Assembly (NCBI RefSeq): GCF_002217395.1
Contig: NZ_MUHD01000020.1
Span: 53,840-117,839 of the forward strand
Length of the DNA: 64,000 nucleotides
Direction: 5' to 3'
Origin: Flavobacterium plurextorum
GTDB taxonomy: Bacteria; Bacteroidota; Bacteroidia; Flavobacteriales; Flavobacteriaceae
Both the position numbers and the translations under genes were made by a program. Below the pieces are notes generated by a model. It was not told where the DNA came from. It worked only from the letters and a program-made list of their open reading frames with translations, and made no database searches. Within the stretch, counting starts at the first letter, position 1; every line of letters starts with the position of its first letter. Of this stretch, positions 44,264 to 52,517 are shown piece by piece.

Positions 44264-46711
44264 ATGAAAGTATTAAAATTTGGCGGAACTTCGGTAGCCA
44301 ATGCTCAAAATATAAAACTCGTTCTCGACATTGTTACTCAAAAATCAAAAACAGATAAATTAGTTGTTGTAGTTTCTGCACTTAGTAAAGTAACCGATTT
44401 ATTGCAATTAGCAGCAGCAAAAGCGGCAGCTAGTGATGAGAGCTTTAGAGATATTGTTGCCGAAATAGAGAAAAAACATCTTGACACGCTAAAAGAACTT
44501 ATCCCTGTAAGTGAGCAAAGCAGTTTGTTGAGCCATGTAAAAAGAATCATAAATCATCTCGAAACTTTACTAGACGGTTGTTTTTTATTAGGAGAATTAT
44601 CTCCAAGAACTGCTGATACTATTCTAAGTTTTGGCGAATTGCTTTCGTCTTTTATCATTGCTCAGGCTTATCAGCAAATTGATAAAAATGCGGTTTACAA
44701 AGACAGCCGCGAATTGATAAAAACAAACAATAACTTTGGTAAAGCGGTTGTAAATTTTGAAGTGTCGAATAATTTAATTCAAGAATATTTTGCACAAAAT
44801 CAAGCTCAAATCAATATTTTACCAGGTTTTATTGCACAAACTCTTGACGGAATCACAACTACTTTAGGCCGCGGCGGTTCTGATTATACTGCTGCAATTG
44901 CGGCAGGTGCTCTTGAAGCTGAACAATTGGAAATTTGGACTGATGTAAACGGAATGTTTACTGCAAACCCAAAAATTGTAAAACAAGCAAGACCTATTGC
45001 AAACATTTCGTATCAGGAAGCGATGGAGTTATCGCATTTTGGAGCCAAAGTTTTATATCCGCCTACAATTCAGCCGGTTTTAAGAAAAAACATTCCAATT
45101 TTAATCAAAAATACTTTTGAACCAGAAGCCGAAGGAACTTTAATTTCCAACCATGTTTCCTCAAAAGATACTGTTGTAAAAGGAATCAGTCATATCGATA
45201 ATATTTCGCTTGTAACACTTGAAGGTCCGGGAATGATTGGAGTTTCGGGTTCATCAAAACGTTTGTTTGAAGTCTTGTCTCAGGAAAAAATCAATGTTAT
45301 ATTTATTACTCAGGCTTCTTCTGAGCACTCAATCTGTATTGGAATTTTAAATTCGGATGCTGATAATGCCGAAGCTGCAATTAATAGAGCTTTTGAAATT
45401 GAAATTCTTCAAAATAAAATAGATCCATGTATCGTCGAAAAAGATCTTTGCATTATTGCTTTGGTTGGCGAAAACATGAAAAATCACCAAGGTTTAAGCG
45501 GAAGAATGTTCAGTACTTTAGGTAAAAACAACGTAAACATTCGTGCCATTGCTCAAGGTGCTTCCGAAAGAAATATTTCGACTGTAATTAACGAAAGAGA
45601 CGTTAAAAAAGCACTGAATACTTTACATGAAAATTTCTTTGAAGAAAACACAAAACAGCTCAACTTATTTGTAATGGGAGTTGGAAATGTGGGAGAAAAA
45701 TTCATCGAACAAATTCACAACCAAAGAAAATTTTTAAAAGACAATTTAAAAATTAATGTTCGCGTAATCGCTTTGTCAAACTCTAGAAAAATGCTTTTTG
45801 ATGAAGACGGAATTTCATTAAAAGACTGGAAATCGGCTTTAGACAAAGGCGAACCTGTTAATGCTGCAGAATTTATCCTGCGTGCAAAAGAAATGAATTT
45901 ACGTAATAGTATTTTTGTTGACATTACAGCAAATGCAAGCGTTTCTGAATTGTACGAGCAATTCTTAAAACAAAGTATTGCAGTTGTAACTTGCAACAAA
46001 ATTGCCTGTTCATCTGCTTATGATAATTATAAAAAACTAAAAAGCTTATCTCGCCAATACAACGCTCCGTTTTTATTTGAAACAAATGTTGGTGCGGGAT
46101 TACCAATTATAGACACGGTAAAAAACTTAATTGCTTCTGGCGACAAAGTGCATAAAATTCAGGCGGTTTTATCTGGAAGTTTGAACTTCATTTTCAATAA
46201 TTTCGACAAAAACAATTCTTTCCACGATGTGGTAAAAGAAGCGGGAGTTCAAGGATTTACAGAACCAGATCCAAAAATTGACTTAAGCGGAATCGACGTG
46301 GCTCGTAAAATCCTGATTCTTATTCGCGAAAGCGGTTACGAAATGGATATTGACGCGATTGCAAATGAATCGTTCTTGCCTGCAGATTGTTTAGCAACAA
46401 CAAACAACGAAGACTTTTTTGCTTCGCTAATCAAACACGCTGCTCATTTTGAAGGTATTTACAACGAAGCTTTAGCCAAAGATTCAAGATTGAAATACGT
46501 GGCACAATTCGAAAACGGAAAAGCAAGCGTTGGTCTCCAATTCATTCCAAAAGATCACCCTTTTTACAACTTAGAAGGAAAAGACAATATTGTATTGTTT
46601 TACACAGATCGCTACGTAGATCAGCCTTTATTGATCAAAGGTGCGGGTGCCGGAGCAGCTGTTACAGCATCGGGAATTTTTGCAGATGTTATTAGAATAG
46701 GTAATATTTAA
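44264..46711 (+). CDS. thrA: Bifunctional aspartokinase / homoserine dehydrogenase
   Basis: An 815-residue enzyme for two steps of the aspartate pathway. The N-terminal kinase has KFGGTSVANAQN, then GRGGSDYTAAI and WTDVNGMFTANP, followed by two ACT-type domains (about 310-460) that usually bind threonine for feedback inhibition. From about residue 465 comes homoserine dehydrogenase: the Rossmann loop VMGVGNVGEKF, and GSLNFIFN with PDPKIDLSG. It is the first structural gene of the thr operon and lies behind the leader peptide. The length equals that of E. coli ThrA within a few residues. Confidence 0.97.
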   Translation: MKVLKFGGTSVANAQNIKLVLDIVTQKSKTDKLVVVVSALSKVTDLLQLAAAKAAASDESFRDIVAEIEKKHLDTLKELIPVSEQSSLLSHVKRIINHLETLLDGCFLLGELSPRTADTILSFGELLSSFIIAQAYQQIDKNAVYKDSRELIKTNNNFGKAVVNFEVSNNLIQEYFAQNQAQINILPGFIAQTLDGITTTLGRGGSDYTAAIAAGALEAEQLEIWTDVNGMFTANPKIVKQARPIANISYQEAMELSHFGAKVLYPPTIQPVLRKNIPILIKNTFEPEAEGTLISNHVSSKDTVVKGISHIDNISLVTLEGPGMIGVSGSSKRLFEVLSQEKINVIFITQASSEHSICIGILNSDADNAEAAINRAFEIEILQNKIDPCIVEKDLCIIALVGENMKNHQGLSGRMFSTLGKNNVNIRAIAQGASERNISTVINERDVKKALNTLHENFFEENTKQLNLFVMGVGNVGEKFIEQIHNQRKFLKDNLKINVRVIALSNSRKMLFDEDGISLKDWKSALDKGEPVNAAEFILRAKEMNLRNSIFVDITANASVSELYEQFLKQSIAVVTCNKIACSSAYDNYKKLKSLSRQYNAPFLFETNVGAGLPIIDTVKNLIASGDKVHKIQAVLSGSLNFIFNNFDKNNSFHDVVKEAGVQGFTEPDPKIDLSGIDVARKILILIRESGYEMDIDAIANESFLPADCLATTNNEDFFASLIKHAAHFEGIYNEALAKDSRLKYVAQFENGKASVGLQFIPKDHPFYNLEGKDNIVLFYTDRYVDQPLLIKGAGAGAAVTASGIFADVIRIGNI

Positions 46712-46862
46712 AGGTGCTAAGGTTCTAAGATGCTAAGGTTCTGAGTTTTTTTTCAAAACTGATCTTAGCCTCTTAGAATCTCAAAACCTTAGAAACTAAA
46801 AAATAAAAAGTTGCTACAGAGACCTTAGAATCTTAGCATCTTAGAACCTCAGAACCTTAGAA
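46712..46862. repeat. Inverted array of 8-bp words between thrA and thrB
   Basis: The left side has the repeated unit GGTGCTAA / GGTTCTAA / GATGCTAA / GGTTCTGA (46714-46746). The right side has the complement (TCTTAGAATCTTAGCATCTTAG, CCTCAGAACCTTAGAA). The whole fills the thrA-thrB gap and can form a long hairpin. The unit is the same in kind as the arrays at 21113 and 2655 but with a different word. Confidence 0.85.
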
Positions 46863-47783
46863 ATGGAAATAAAACTATTTTGCCCGGCAACTATCGCAAA
46901 TCTCTCGTGCGGATTTGATGTACTTGGACTTTGCTTAGATAATGCAGGCGATGAAATGATTGTTCGAAAAGTCGATCAAAAAGGAGTTCGAATCACTAAA
47001 ATTGTGGGTGCCGATCTGCCTATGGAAACCGAGAAAAACGTTTCTGGAGTTGCGGCTTTGGCAATGCTTGAAACTTTAGGCGATTTGGATTTTGGATTCG
47101 AAATCGAAATTTACAAACACATAAAAGCGGGAAGCGGAATTGGAAGCAGTGCTGCAAGTTCTGCGGGAGCGGTTTTTGGAATTAATGAATTATTAGGAAG
47201 ACCTTATTCTCGTAAAGATTTAGTTCAGTTTGCGATGCAGGGCGAGAAATTAGCCAGCGGAAATGCGCATGCAGATAACGTTGCTCCTGCCCTTTTAGGC
47301 GGATTTACCTTGGTAAGAAGTTATGCTCCGCTTGATATTATCAGAATTGACGGTCCAGAAGAATTGTACGCAACGGTTGTTCATCCGCAAATTGAGTTGA
47401 AAACGTCTGACGCACGTTCGGTTTTAAAACAAAACGTTTCGCTGAAAAGCGCCATTATGCAATGGGGAAATGTAGGCGGACTTGTAGCGGGTCTTTATAC
47501 CAAAGATTACGATTTGATTGGAAGATCGCTTCATGATGAAATCGTTGAGCCTTTAAGAAGTGTTTTAATTCCGGGATTTGATCAAATCAAACAAACGGCT
47601 TACGAAAACGGCGCTTTAGGTTCTGGAATTTCAGGCTCAGGCCCATCGATTTTTGCTTTAAGCAGAGGAAAAGAAACCGCTGACCAAATCGCAAAAGCCA
47701 TGAGCGAAGTGTACGAAAAAATGAGTTTACCGTATGAAATTCACGTTTCGAAGATTAATCCTGATGGTGTGAGAATTATATAA
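46863..47783 (+). CDS. thrB: Homoserine kinase
   Basis: A 306-residue GHMP-family kinase that phosphorylates homoserine in threonine synthesis. Marks are CPATIANLSCGFDVLG near the start, the ATP-binding loop GSGIGSSAASSAGAVFG, and the late GSGISGSGPSIFALS. It belongs to the thr operon, but a long repeat array separates it from thrA and another block from thrC, so the operon is not tightly packed. Confidence 0.96.
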   Translation: MEIKLFCPATIANLSCGFDVLGLCLDNAGDEMIVRKVDQKGVRITKIVGADLPMETEKNVSGVAALAMLETLGDLDFGFEIEIYKHIKAGSGIGSSAASSAGAVFGINELLGRPYSRKDLVQFAMQGEKLASGNAHADNVAPALLGGFTLVRSYAPLDIIRIDGPEELYATVVHPQIELKTSDARSVLKQNVSLKSAIMQWGNVGGLVAGLYTKDYDLIGRSLHDEIVEPLRSVLIPGFDQIKQTAYENGALGSGISGSGPSIFALSRGKETADQIAKAMSEVYEKMSLPYEIHVSKINPDGVRII

Positions 47784-47985
47784 CACGAATTTCACGAATT
47801 TGCACGAATTGATTTGTGAAATAATTTAAACAAAAAGGAAAAACACAACGTTTGTCAGGCTGAGCTAATATATAATTGAAAATATAAATTATTGAAATAA
47901 AAAATAGTACCACAAAGCTTTGCGATCTCTGCGTTTTCAAAAGAAACCAATTCTTTGCGCTCTTTGCGGTTAAATAAAAAAACAA
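47784..47985. repeat. CACGAATTT tandem words and CTTTGCG words between thrB and thrC
   Basis: 47784-47810 holds three CACGAATT units with a period near 10. 47913-47970 holds CTTTGCGATCTCTGCG and CTTTGCGCTCTTTGCGG words. No gene is visible. Confidence 0.7.
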
Positions 47986-47988
47986 CCA

Positions 47989-49278
47989 ATGAAATACTAT
48001 AGTTTAAACCACAATGCCCCAAAAGTTTCTTTTCAGGAAGCTGTTATACAAGGATTAGCGAGTGATAAAGGATTATATTTTCCAGAAAATATCACTGCTT
48101 TAGATTCTTCGTTTTTTGATAAGATCGAAAGTTTAAGCCACGAAGAAATTGCTTTTGAAGCGATTAAACAATTCGTTGGCGACGAAATACCTACAGACAA
48201 ATTAAAAGAAATCATTGCCGATACTTTGGTTTTTGATTTTCCTGTTGTAAAAGTAGAAGATGGAATCTATTCATTAGAATTATTTCACGGACCAACAATG
48301 GCTTTTAAAGACGTTGGAGCACGTTTTATGTCGCGTTGTTTGGGATATTTCAATAAAGACAAAAAAGACGCTAAAAACACTGTTTTAGTAGCCACTTCTG
48401 GAGATACAGGCGGAGCTGTTGCGAGCGGATTTCTTGGCGTTGACGGTGTTGATGTTGTCATTTTATATCCGTCAGGAAAAGTGAGCGATATTCAGGAAAA
48501 ACAATTGACTACTTTAGGGCAAAACATAAAAGCGCTTGAAGTTGACGGTGTTTTTGACGATTGTCAGGATATGGTAAAAAAAGCATTTCTTGATGAAACT
48601 CTGGCGCATAAAAACCTAACCTCAGCAAACTCTATTAATATTGCGCGCTGGTTACCGCAAATGTTTTATTTCTTCTTTGCTTACAAAGCGTTGAAAAGCC
48701 AAAACAAACCGTTAGTTTTCTCTTGCCCAAGCGGAAACTTCGGGAATATCTGCGCCGGAATTATGGCAAAAAAATTAGGTTTGCCAATTGAACATTTTGT
48801 AGCGTCTACAAACGTAAACGATACGGTGCCAAGATTCTTAGAAAACGGAAAATACGACCCAAAACCTTCTAAAGCAACAATCTCTAACGCCATGGATGTT
48901 GGAAACCCAAGTAACTTTATTAGAATTCAGGAATTGTACAATAATGACTTAAAAGCTTTCGAAAAAGACTTTTCTTCTTATAGTTATACTGACGAAGAAA
49001 CACTTGAAGCCCTAAAGAATATTTATAACACAGACGGTTATATCGCAGAACCACACGGCGCTGTTGGTTATTTAGGTTTGAAAAAAGAACTGGAAAAACA
49101 CCCTAACGCGATTGGTATTTTCTTAGAAACAGCGCATCCTATTAAGTTTTTAGATGTTGTTGAACCTGCCTTGGGAATTACACTTCCTATTCCTGCTCAA
49201 ATTAAGAGTGTTATTAATGAGGAGAAAGTTAGTGTGAAGATTGGGACTTATGAGGAGTTGAAGGATTTCTTGGGGTAA
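47989..49278 (+). CDS. thrC: Threonine synthase
   Basis: A 429-residue PLP enzyme that makes threonine from O-phosphohomoserine. The PLP lysine is K107 in FHGPTMAFKDVGARF; the phosphate-binding loop is VATSGDTGGAVA. It is of the class with an N-terminal SLNHNAP segment, as in E. coli ThrC. It is the last gene of the thr operon. Confidence 0.96.
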   Translation: MKYYSLNHNAPKVSFQEAVIQGLASDKGLYFPENITALDSSFFDKIESLSHEEIAFEAIKQFVGDEIPTDKLKEIIADTLVFDFPVVKVEDGIYSLELFHGPTMAFKDVGARFMSRCLGYFNKDKKDAKNTVLVATSGDTGGAVASGFLGVDGVDVVILYPSGKVSDIQEKQLTTLGQNIKALEVDGVFDDCQDMVKKAFLDETLAHKNLTSANSINIARWLPQMFYFFFAYKALKSQNKPLVFSCPSGNFGNICAGIMAKKLGLPIEHFVASTNVNDTVPRFLENGKYDPKPSKATISNAMDVGNPSNFIRIQELYNNDLKAFEKDFSSYSYTDEETLEALKNIYNTDGYIAEPHGAVGYLGLKKELEKHPNAIGIFLETAHPIKFLDVVEPALGITLPIPAQIKSVINEEKVSVKIGTYEELKDFLG

Positions 49279-49361
49279 AGTTTTTTCTTTTATAAAATTT
49301 GAAATTGTAAATACAGATTATAAAAATCCGAAAAATCACATAATCTTTTCTATTTGTAAAC

Positions 49362-49390
49362 TTGTAAAATAAAAAATAAATGTATATTTA
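49362..49390 (+). promoter_or_regulatory. Candidate promoter of the 49472-51809 operon
   Basis: TTG at 49362-49364, an 18-base gap, then TATATTTA at 49383-49390 (one mismatch to TAnnTTTG). The ATG of the first gene is about 80 bases downstream, so the mRNA would have a long leader. Confidence 0.55.
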
Positions 49391-49471
49391 CTTGAAATTA
49401 TGACACTTATTTAAAAAAACTTAAGTTGTCTAGTTTAAATTAATATATAGCTTAAATTCACAAATATAGTT

Positions 49472-50125
49472 ATGCAGATACCTGAACAAGAGATTTTCAA
49501 TATTTCTATAGTCATAATTGGAAGTTTCAATCCGAGAATTTTTCAACCAGAATGGCTCGTAAATAAAAAATTGATTAGGGAATCCGAAGGCGATCCAGAA
49601 AATTTAAAAATGGTTCACGCTGATTTGACAGTTATTGAAACTGATGAATTTAAACTTGAAATAAGACCTTCAAGACTTGAATTACAAACATTTCAAGAGT
49701 CATATCGGGAACCTTTAAAAGATCTGTGCGCAAGTATTTTTCAACTACTAAGTGAAACTCCTATCTCTGCTTTTGGAATAAATTATGGAAAGCATTTTAA
49801 AATGCAATCTGAAAAAGAATATGTAAATTTTGGATATCATCTTGCTCCCATAAATAAAACATTTGATTTTATAGAAGATCCTAGATTATTGGAGATCATA
49901 ATTACTGATCAAAAACCCGAAAAGACAAAAAACACACCAACTAAAAATATAAAAATTTTTCCTTCCGACCTGATACCAGCCAGAGGAGTTGCTATAAATG
50001 TAAATAGTCATTATGATGACTTTTTTGATGGCAGATCATTTTCTGATTTTTTATCAGCAAACTGGGAATCTATTCTAAACAACTCTGAAAATATAATAAT
50101 GGAGATATGGAAAAAATACAATTAG
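49472..50125 (+). CDS. Unknown protein, first gene of the MBL operon
   Basis: A 217-residue cytoplasmic protein with no signal. It begins with a hydrophobic strand and the block IIGSFNPRIFQPEWL, then an acidic LEIRPSRLEL segment that recalls the poorly defined TIGR04255 group, though I am not sure of that match. The rest is mixed alpha/beta. No catalytic motif is visible. The gene is AT-rich and lies 193 bases after thrC. It overlaps the next ORF by 19 bases. The function is unknown; context suggests an accessory role, possibly in defence. Confidence 0.6.
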   Translation: MQIPEQEIFNISIVIIGSFNPRIFQPEWLVNKKLIRESEGDPENLKMVHADLTVIETDEFKLEIRPSRLELQTFQESYREPLKDLCASIFQLLSETPISAFGINYGKHFKMQSEKEYVNFGYHLAPINKTFDFIEDPRLLEIIITDQKPEKTKNTPTKNIKIFPSDLIPARGVAINVNSHYDDFFDGRSFSDFLSANWESILNNSENIIMEIWKKYN

Positions 50126-50697
50126 GTCACAGTATGTCAAAAAAGCATTGGGCATTGGACAATGATTCTATTGGAATATTATCTACAAATTATTCTAAGG
50201 AAGATGTTGAATCGGTCAATCAGCAAATTAATGCTGAACCCAATAATACACAAACTGAAAAAAAAACAGTCAATATAATCAAGACGGAAGTTAATAGATT
50301 AAAAAAAATGAACATTGAAGTTCCTTATACTCATGTAAATAACAGATTTAATATCTTTAAAAGAAAGGTATATACTAAAAACAATAAAACTTGGAAAGGT
50401 GTAATTGTAGACATCAATTACCCCATATTTAAAGCTAAACTATACGATTTAGATAATCATTGTGGAACATATGAGATTGCATCCTTTAACATAAAAACGG
50501 ATATTACGGAACAGGATCATGAACTAATAGATTTAGGTGCCATTTTTTATTGGTCTATTGGAAATATAATACAAAATAAAACTCAAACGAAACGTTCTGA
50601 AATTCGTATGAGACGTTTGGCGGATATTACTGTTAAAGAATTTGATGAACTCCATGACAGCTTAGATACTCAATACGGTAACATCAATTGGGTTTAA
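50107..50697 (+). CDS. Unknown protein, second gene of the MBL operon
   Basis: A 196-residue basic protein of unknown family. The first 90 residues are charged and probably helical in part; the second half has short strands (WKGVIVDINYPIFKAKLYD, CGTYEIASFNIKT) suggesting a small beta-barrel that might bind nucleic acid or protein. The start at 50107 overlaps the upstream gene by 19 bases; an in-frame ATG at 50134 would reduce this. Two bases separate its stop from the MBL gene start. Confidence 0.55.
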   Translation: MEKIQLGHSMSKKHWALDNDSIGILSTNYSKEDVESVNQQINAEPNNTQTEKKTVNIIKTEVNRLKKMNIEVPYTHVNNRFNIFKRKVYTKNNKTWKGVIVDINYPIFKAKLYDLDNHCGTYEIASFNIKTDITEQDHELIDLGAIFYWSIGNIIQNKTQTKRSEIRMRRLADITVKEFDELHDSLDTQYGNINWV

Positions 50698-50699
50698 AT

Positions 50700-51809
50700 A
50701 TGATTGGACCAAAAAAAAATGAAGTTGAAATAACTTTAATTGGAACTGGAGGCGGATATGGTGAATGCATCTTAATAAAGTTAGGAGAATCAGATTGGCT
50801 CATTGTTGATAGTTGCATAAATCCTGAGACAAAAGAACCATTACCAATTGAGTATTTAAAATCAATCGGTGTAGATTTTACAAATCAAGTAAAACAAGTA
50901 ATTTGCACTCATTGGCATGATGATCATATTAAAGGAATGTCTAGAATATTAGAACTCTGTCCTAATGCTGATTTTTCCCCAACAAGAGTTAATGACATTC
51001 CAAAATTTCTTCAATTTATAGGCTTTGATGAAAAAATTAATTCACAAAGAGGCTTCAGATCCACAGAAGAGTTTAGTAAATGCCTTAAAATCCTGAATAA
51101 GAGAACAAAAAAAAATATTGCACGAAGATTAAACGCAGACACTGTAATTTATCAGGGAAAAATCGATGCAACTTTTTTTGAAATATATGCTATATCTCCA
51201 TCAGAAAGTGTTGTAACAAATTTTGATAAAGAAATTGGTAATTTAATTGAGATCGTAGCAAAGAAAAAACGCACAGTAATTCACAAAAAACCAAATGAAA
51301 CTAGTGTGGCTATTCTTGTAAAGTTTTTAGATCAGCGAATTATTTTAGGAGGTGACCTAGAAGTTGGAACAGATCCTAATGAAGGATGGCTAGATGTACT
51401 TAATAATGTAAAAGTTATAGATCATATAAAGGCACAACTTTTTAAGCTTCCACATCATGGTTCAGAAAACGGCTATGACATTCGAATATTCGAAAAGCTA
51501 ATAGAAAAGAATTCTATTCTAAAATTGACTCCATGGAATCATGGAAGTAAATTACCAACAGGAGAAATGATTGATAATTATACAGTACATTCTTCAGAAA
51601 TTTTTATAACGTCACCAATAATATCCAATAAAAAACCAAAAGCAAAACAACGGTCAAAAGAAATATCAAAAATAATTCAAGATTTTAATAGAACTTTAGA
51701 GGAAGTAAAATTTACTGAAGGAATTATAACATCTCGCTTTGATTATATTAATCCCACAGGATGGCATACACAAATATATAGAAATGCATATAAAATTGGC
51801 GGTCAATGA
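50700..51809 (+). CDS. MBL-fold hydrolase (ComEC/Rec2-like)
   Basis: A 369-residue metallo-beta-lactamase-fold enzyme. The metal ligands are present: H71-W-H73-D-D75-H76 in THWHDDH, D219 in GGDLE, and H252/H253 in LPHHGS. The D-L-E and HHGS motifs are typical of the ComEC-type branch, whose free members are nucleases or phosphodiesterases. No membrane segment or signal is present, so it is cytoplasmic. The start is the ATG at 50700 rather than the upstream in-frame TTG. It is the third gene of an AT-rich operon whose partners are unknown. Confidence 0.82.
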   Translation: MIGPKKNEVEITLIGTGGGYGECILIKLGESDWLIVDSCINPETKEPLPIEYLKSIGVDFTNQVKQVICTHWHDDHIKGMSRILELCPNADFSPTRVNDIPKFLQFIGFDEKINSQRGFRSTEEFSKCLKILNKRTKKNIARRLNADTVIYQGKIDATFFEIYAISPSESVVTNFDKEIGNLIEIVAKKKRTVIHKKPNETSVAILVKFLDQRIILGGDLEVGTDPNEGWLDVLNNVKVIDHIKAQLFKLPHHGSENGYDIRIFEKLIEKNSILKLTPWNHGSKLPTGEMIDNYTVHSSEIFITSPIISNKKPKAKQRSKEISKIIQDFNRTLEEVKFTEGIITSRFDYINPTGWHTQIYRNAYKIGGQ

Positions 51810-51842
51810 AAAAAAATGCATAGTTGTCTTATTTAATCGCGC

Positions 51843-51944
51843 ACCTTTTGCTAGCGAGAGCGTTCTGCTCAATAACCAACGAAATTTTTCAAAAAAACAA
51901 ATACTCATAAGCTGGACGTTCGCGCTAGTAATTGAACATAAATA
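51843..51944. other. GC-richer remnant with imperfect inverted repeat CTAGCGaGaGCGT / ACGTTCGCGCTAG
   Basis: The words GCTAGCGAGAGCGTT (about 51850-51864) and ACGTTCGCGCTAG (about 51916-51928) are near-complementary. The segment lies between the operon and its terminator and differs in base composition from its surroundings. It may be a remnant of a mobile element or an old repeat. The strength of this call is low. Confidence 0.3.
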
Positions 51945-51974
51945 AAAAAGAGACCAATAAAAAAGGTCTCTTTT
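51945..51974. terminator. Bidirectional terminator between the MBL operon and XRE paralogue 2
   Basis: The stem AAAAGAGACC / GGTCTCTTTT has a 10-base A-rich loop. Confidence 0.85.
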
Positions 51975-51999
51975 CAATTTAATATATCTTTAAAAACAT

Positions 52000-52392
52000 T
52001 TATTTCCCGTTCAATAACTTCTCCAAATATTCCACTTTATCTTTTTCAGCTTGCACCAAACGTTCGTAAAGTTCAACAACTTTATCTAAAGGATTAAAAG
52101 TACAATTTGTCGCAAAAATACTGCCTGTAGTAACAATATTATCATGAAAACTATTAAAGTAATTAATAACAGCTTCATCTGAAAAATTTTTAATCGCATC
52201 AACAGAAACATCAAGAGCTTTTGCTATCTCAATTAGTTTTTGTTCGTCAACCGTTTCGCTGTTTTCAATATTCGAAATGGTCTGTTGGGTTATTCCTAAA
52301 GCAAATGCCAGTGCATCCTGTTTCATATCTTTAAGCTCCCTGATACGGCTTATATTTCTGCCGATATGTTTTGGTTTTATTGCTATACTCAT
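52000..52392 (-). CDS. XRE-family HTH regulator, paralogue 2
   Basis: A 130-residue protein with an N-terminal Cro/CI helix-turn-helix (ITQQTISNIENSE) and a charged C-terminal coiled coil. It shares the blocks HIGRxISRIREL, NFSDEAxINYFN and CTFNPLDK with paralogue 1 at 6796. The middle segment (about 85-105) is the most variable. The gene is convergent with the MBL operon, the same orientation as paralogue 1 next to the PtuA/PtuB-like pair. Its -7 element appears to place the transcript start at the ATG. Confidence 0.85.
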   Translation of the reverse strand: MSIAIKPKHIGRNISRIRELKDMKQDALAFALGITQQTISNIENSETVDEQKLIEIAKALDVSVDAIKNFSDEAVINYFNSFHDNIVTTGSIFATNCTFNPLDKVVELYERLVQAEKDKVEYLEKLLNGK

Positions 52393-52396
52393 AATT

Positions 52397-52404
52397 CAAA
52401 GATA
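52397..52404 (-). promoter_or_regulatory. -7 element (TATCTTTG) of XRE paralogue 2, probable leaderless mRNA
   Basis: On the minus strand, TATCTTTG ends five bases before the ATG at 52392. This is the same spacing as at pyrE, so the transcript would begin at or within a base or two of the start codon. No TTG at the usual distance was seen. Confidence 0.5.
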
Positions 52405-52517
52405 TTTAAAATTCTTAAACGAAAATAGATTTCCGTAAAAAACAAACCTATTTTTGTAAGATACCCTTTTCATAACCAATGCGTATGAAGCCGAGAGACT
52501 TTATATAACGTCAGTAA

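Noticed and set aside
51843..51944. A transposon end or attachment site beside the MBL operon
   Set aside because: The inverted words are imperfect and no transposase, integrase or target duplication was found. Kept only as a low-confidence feature.
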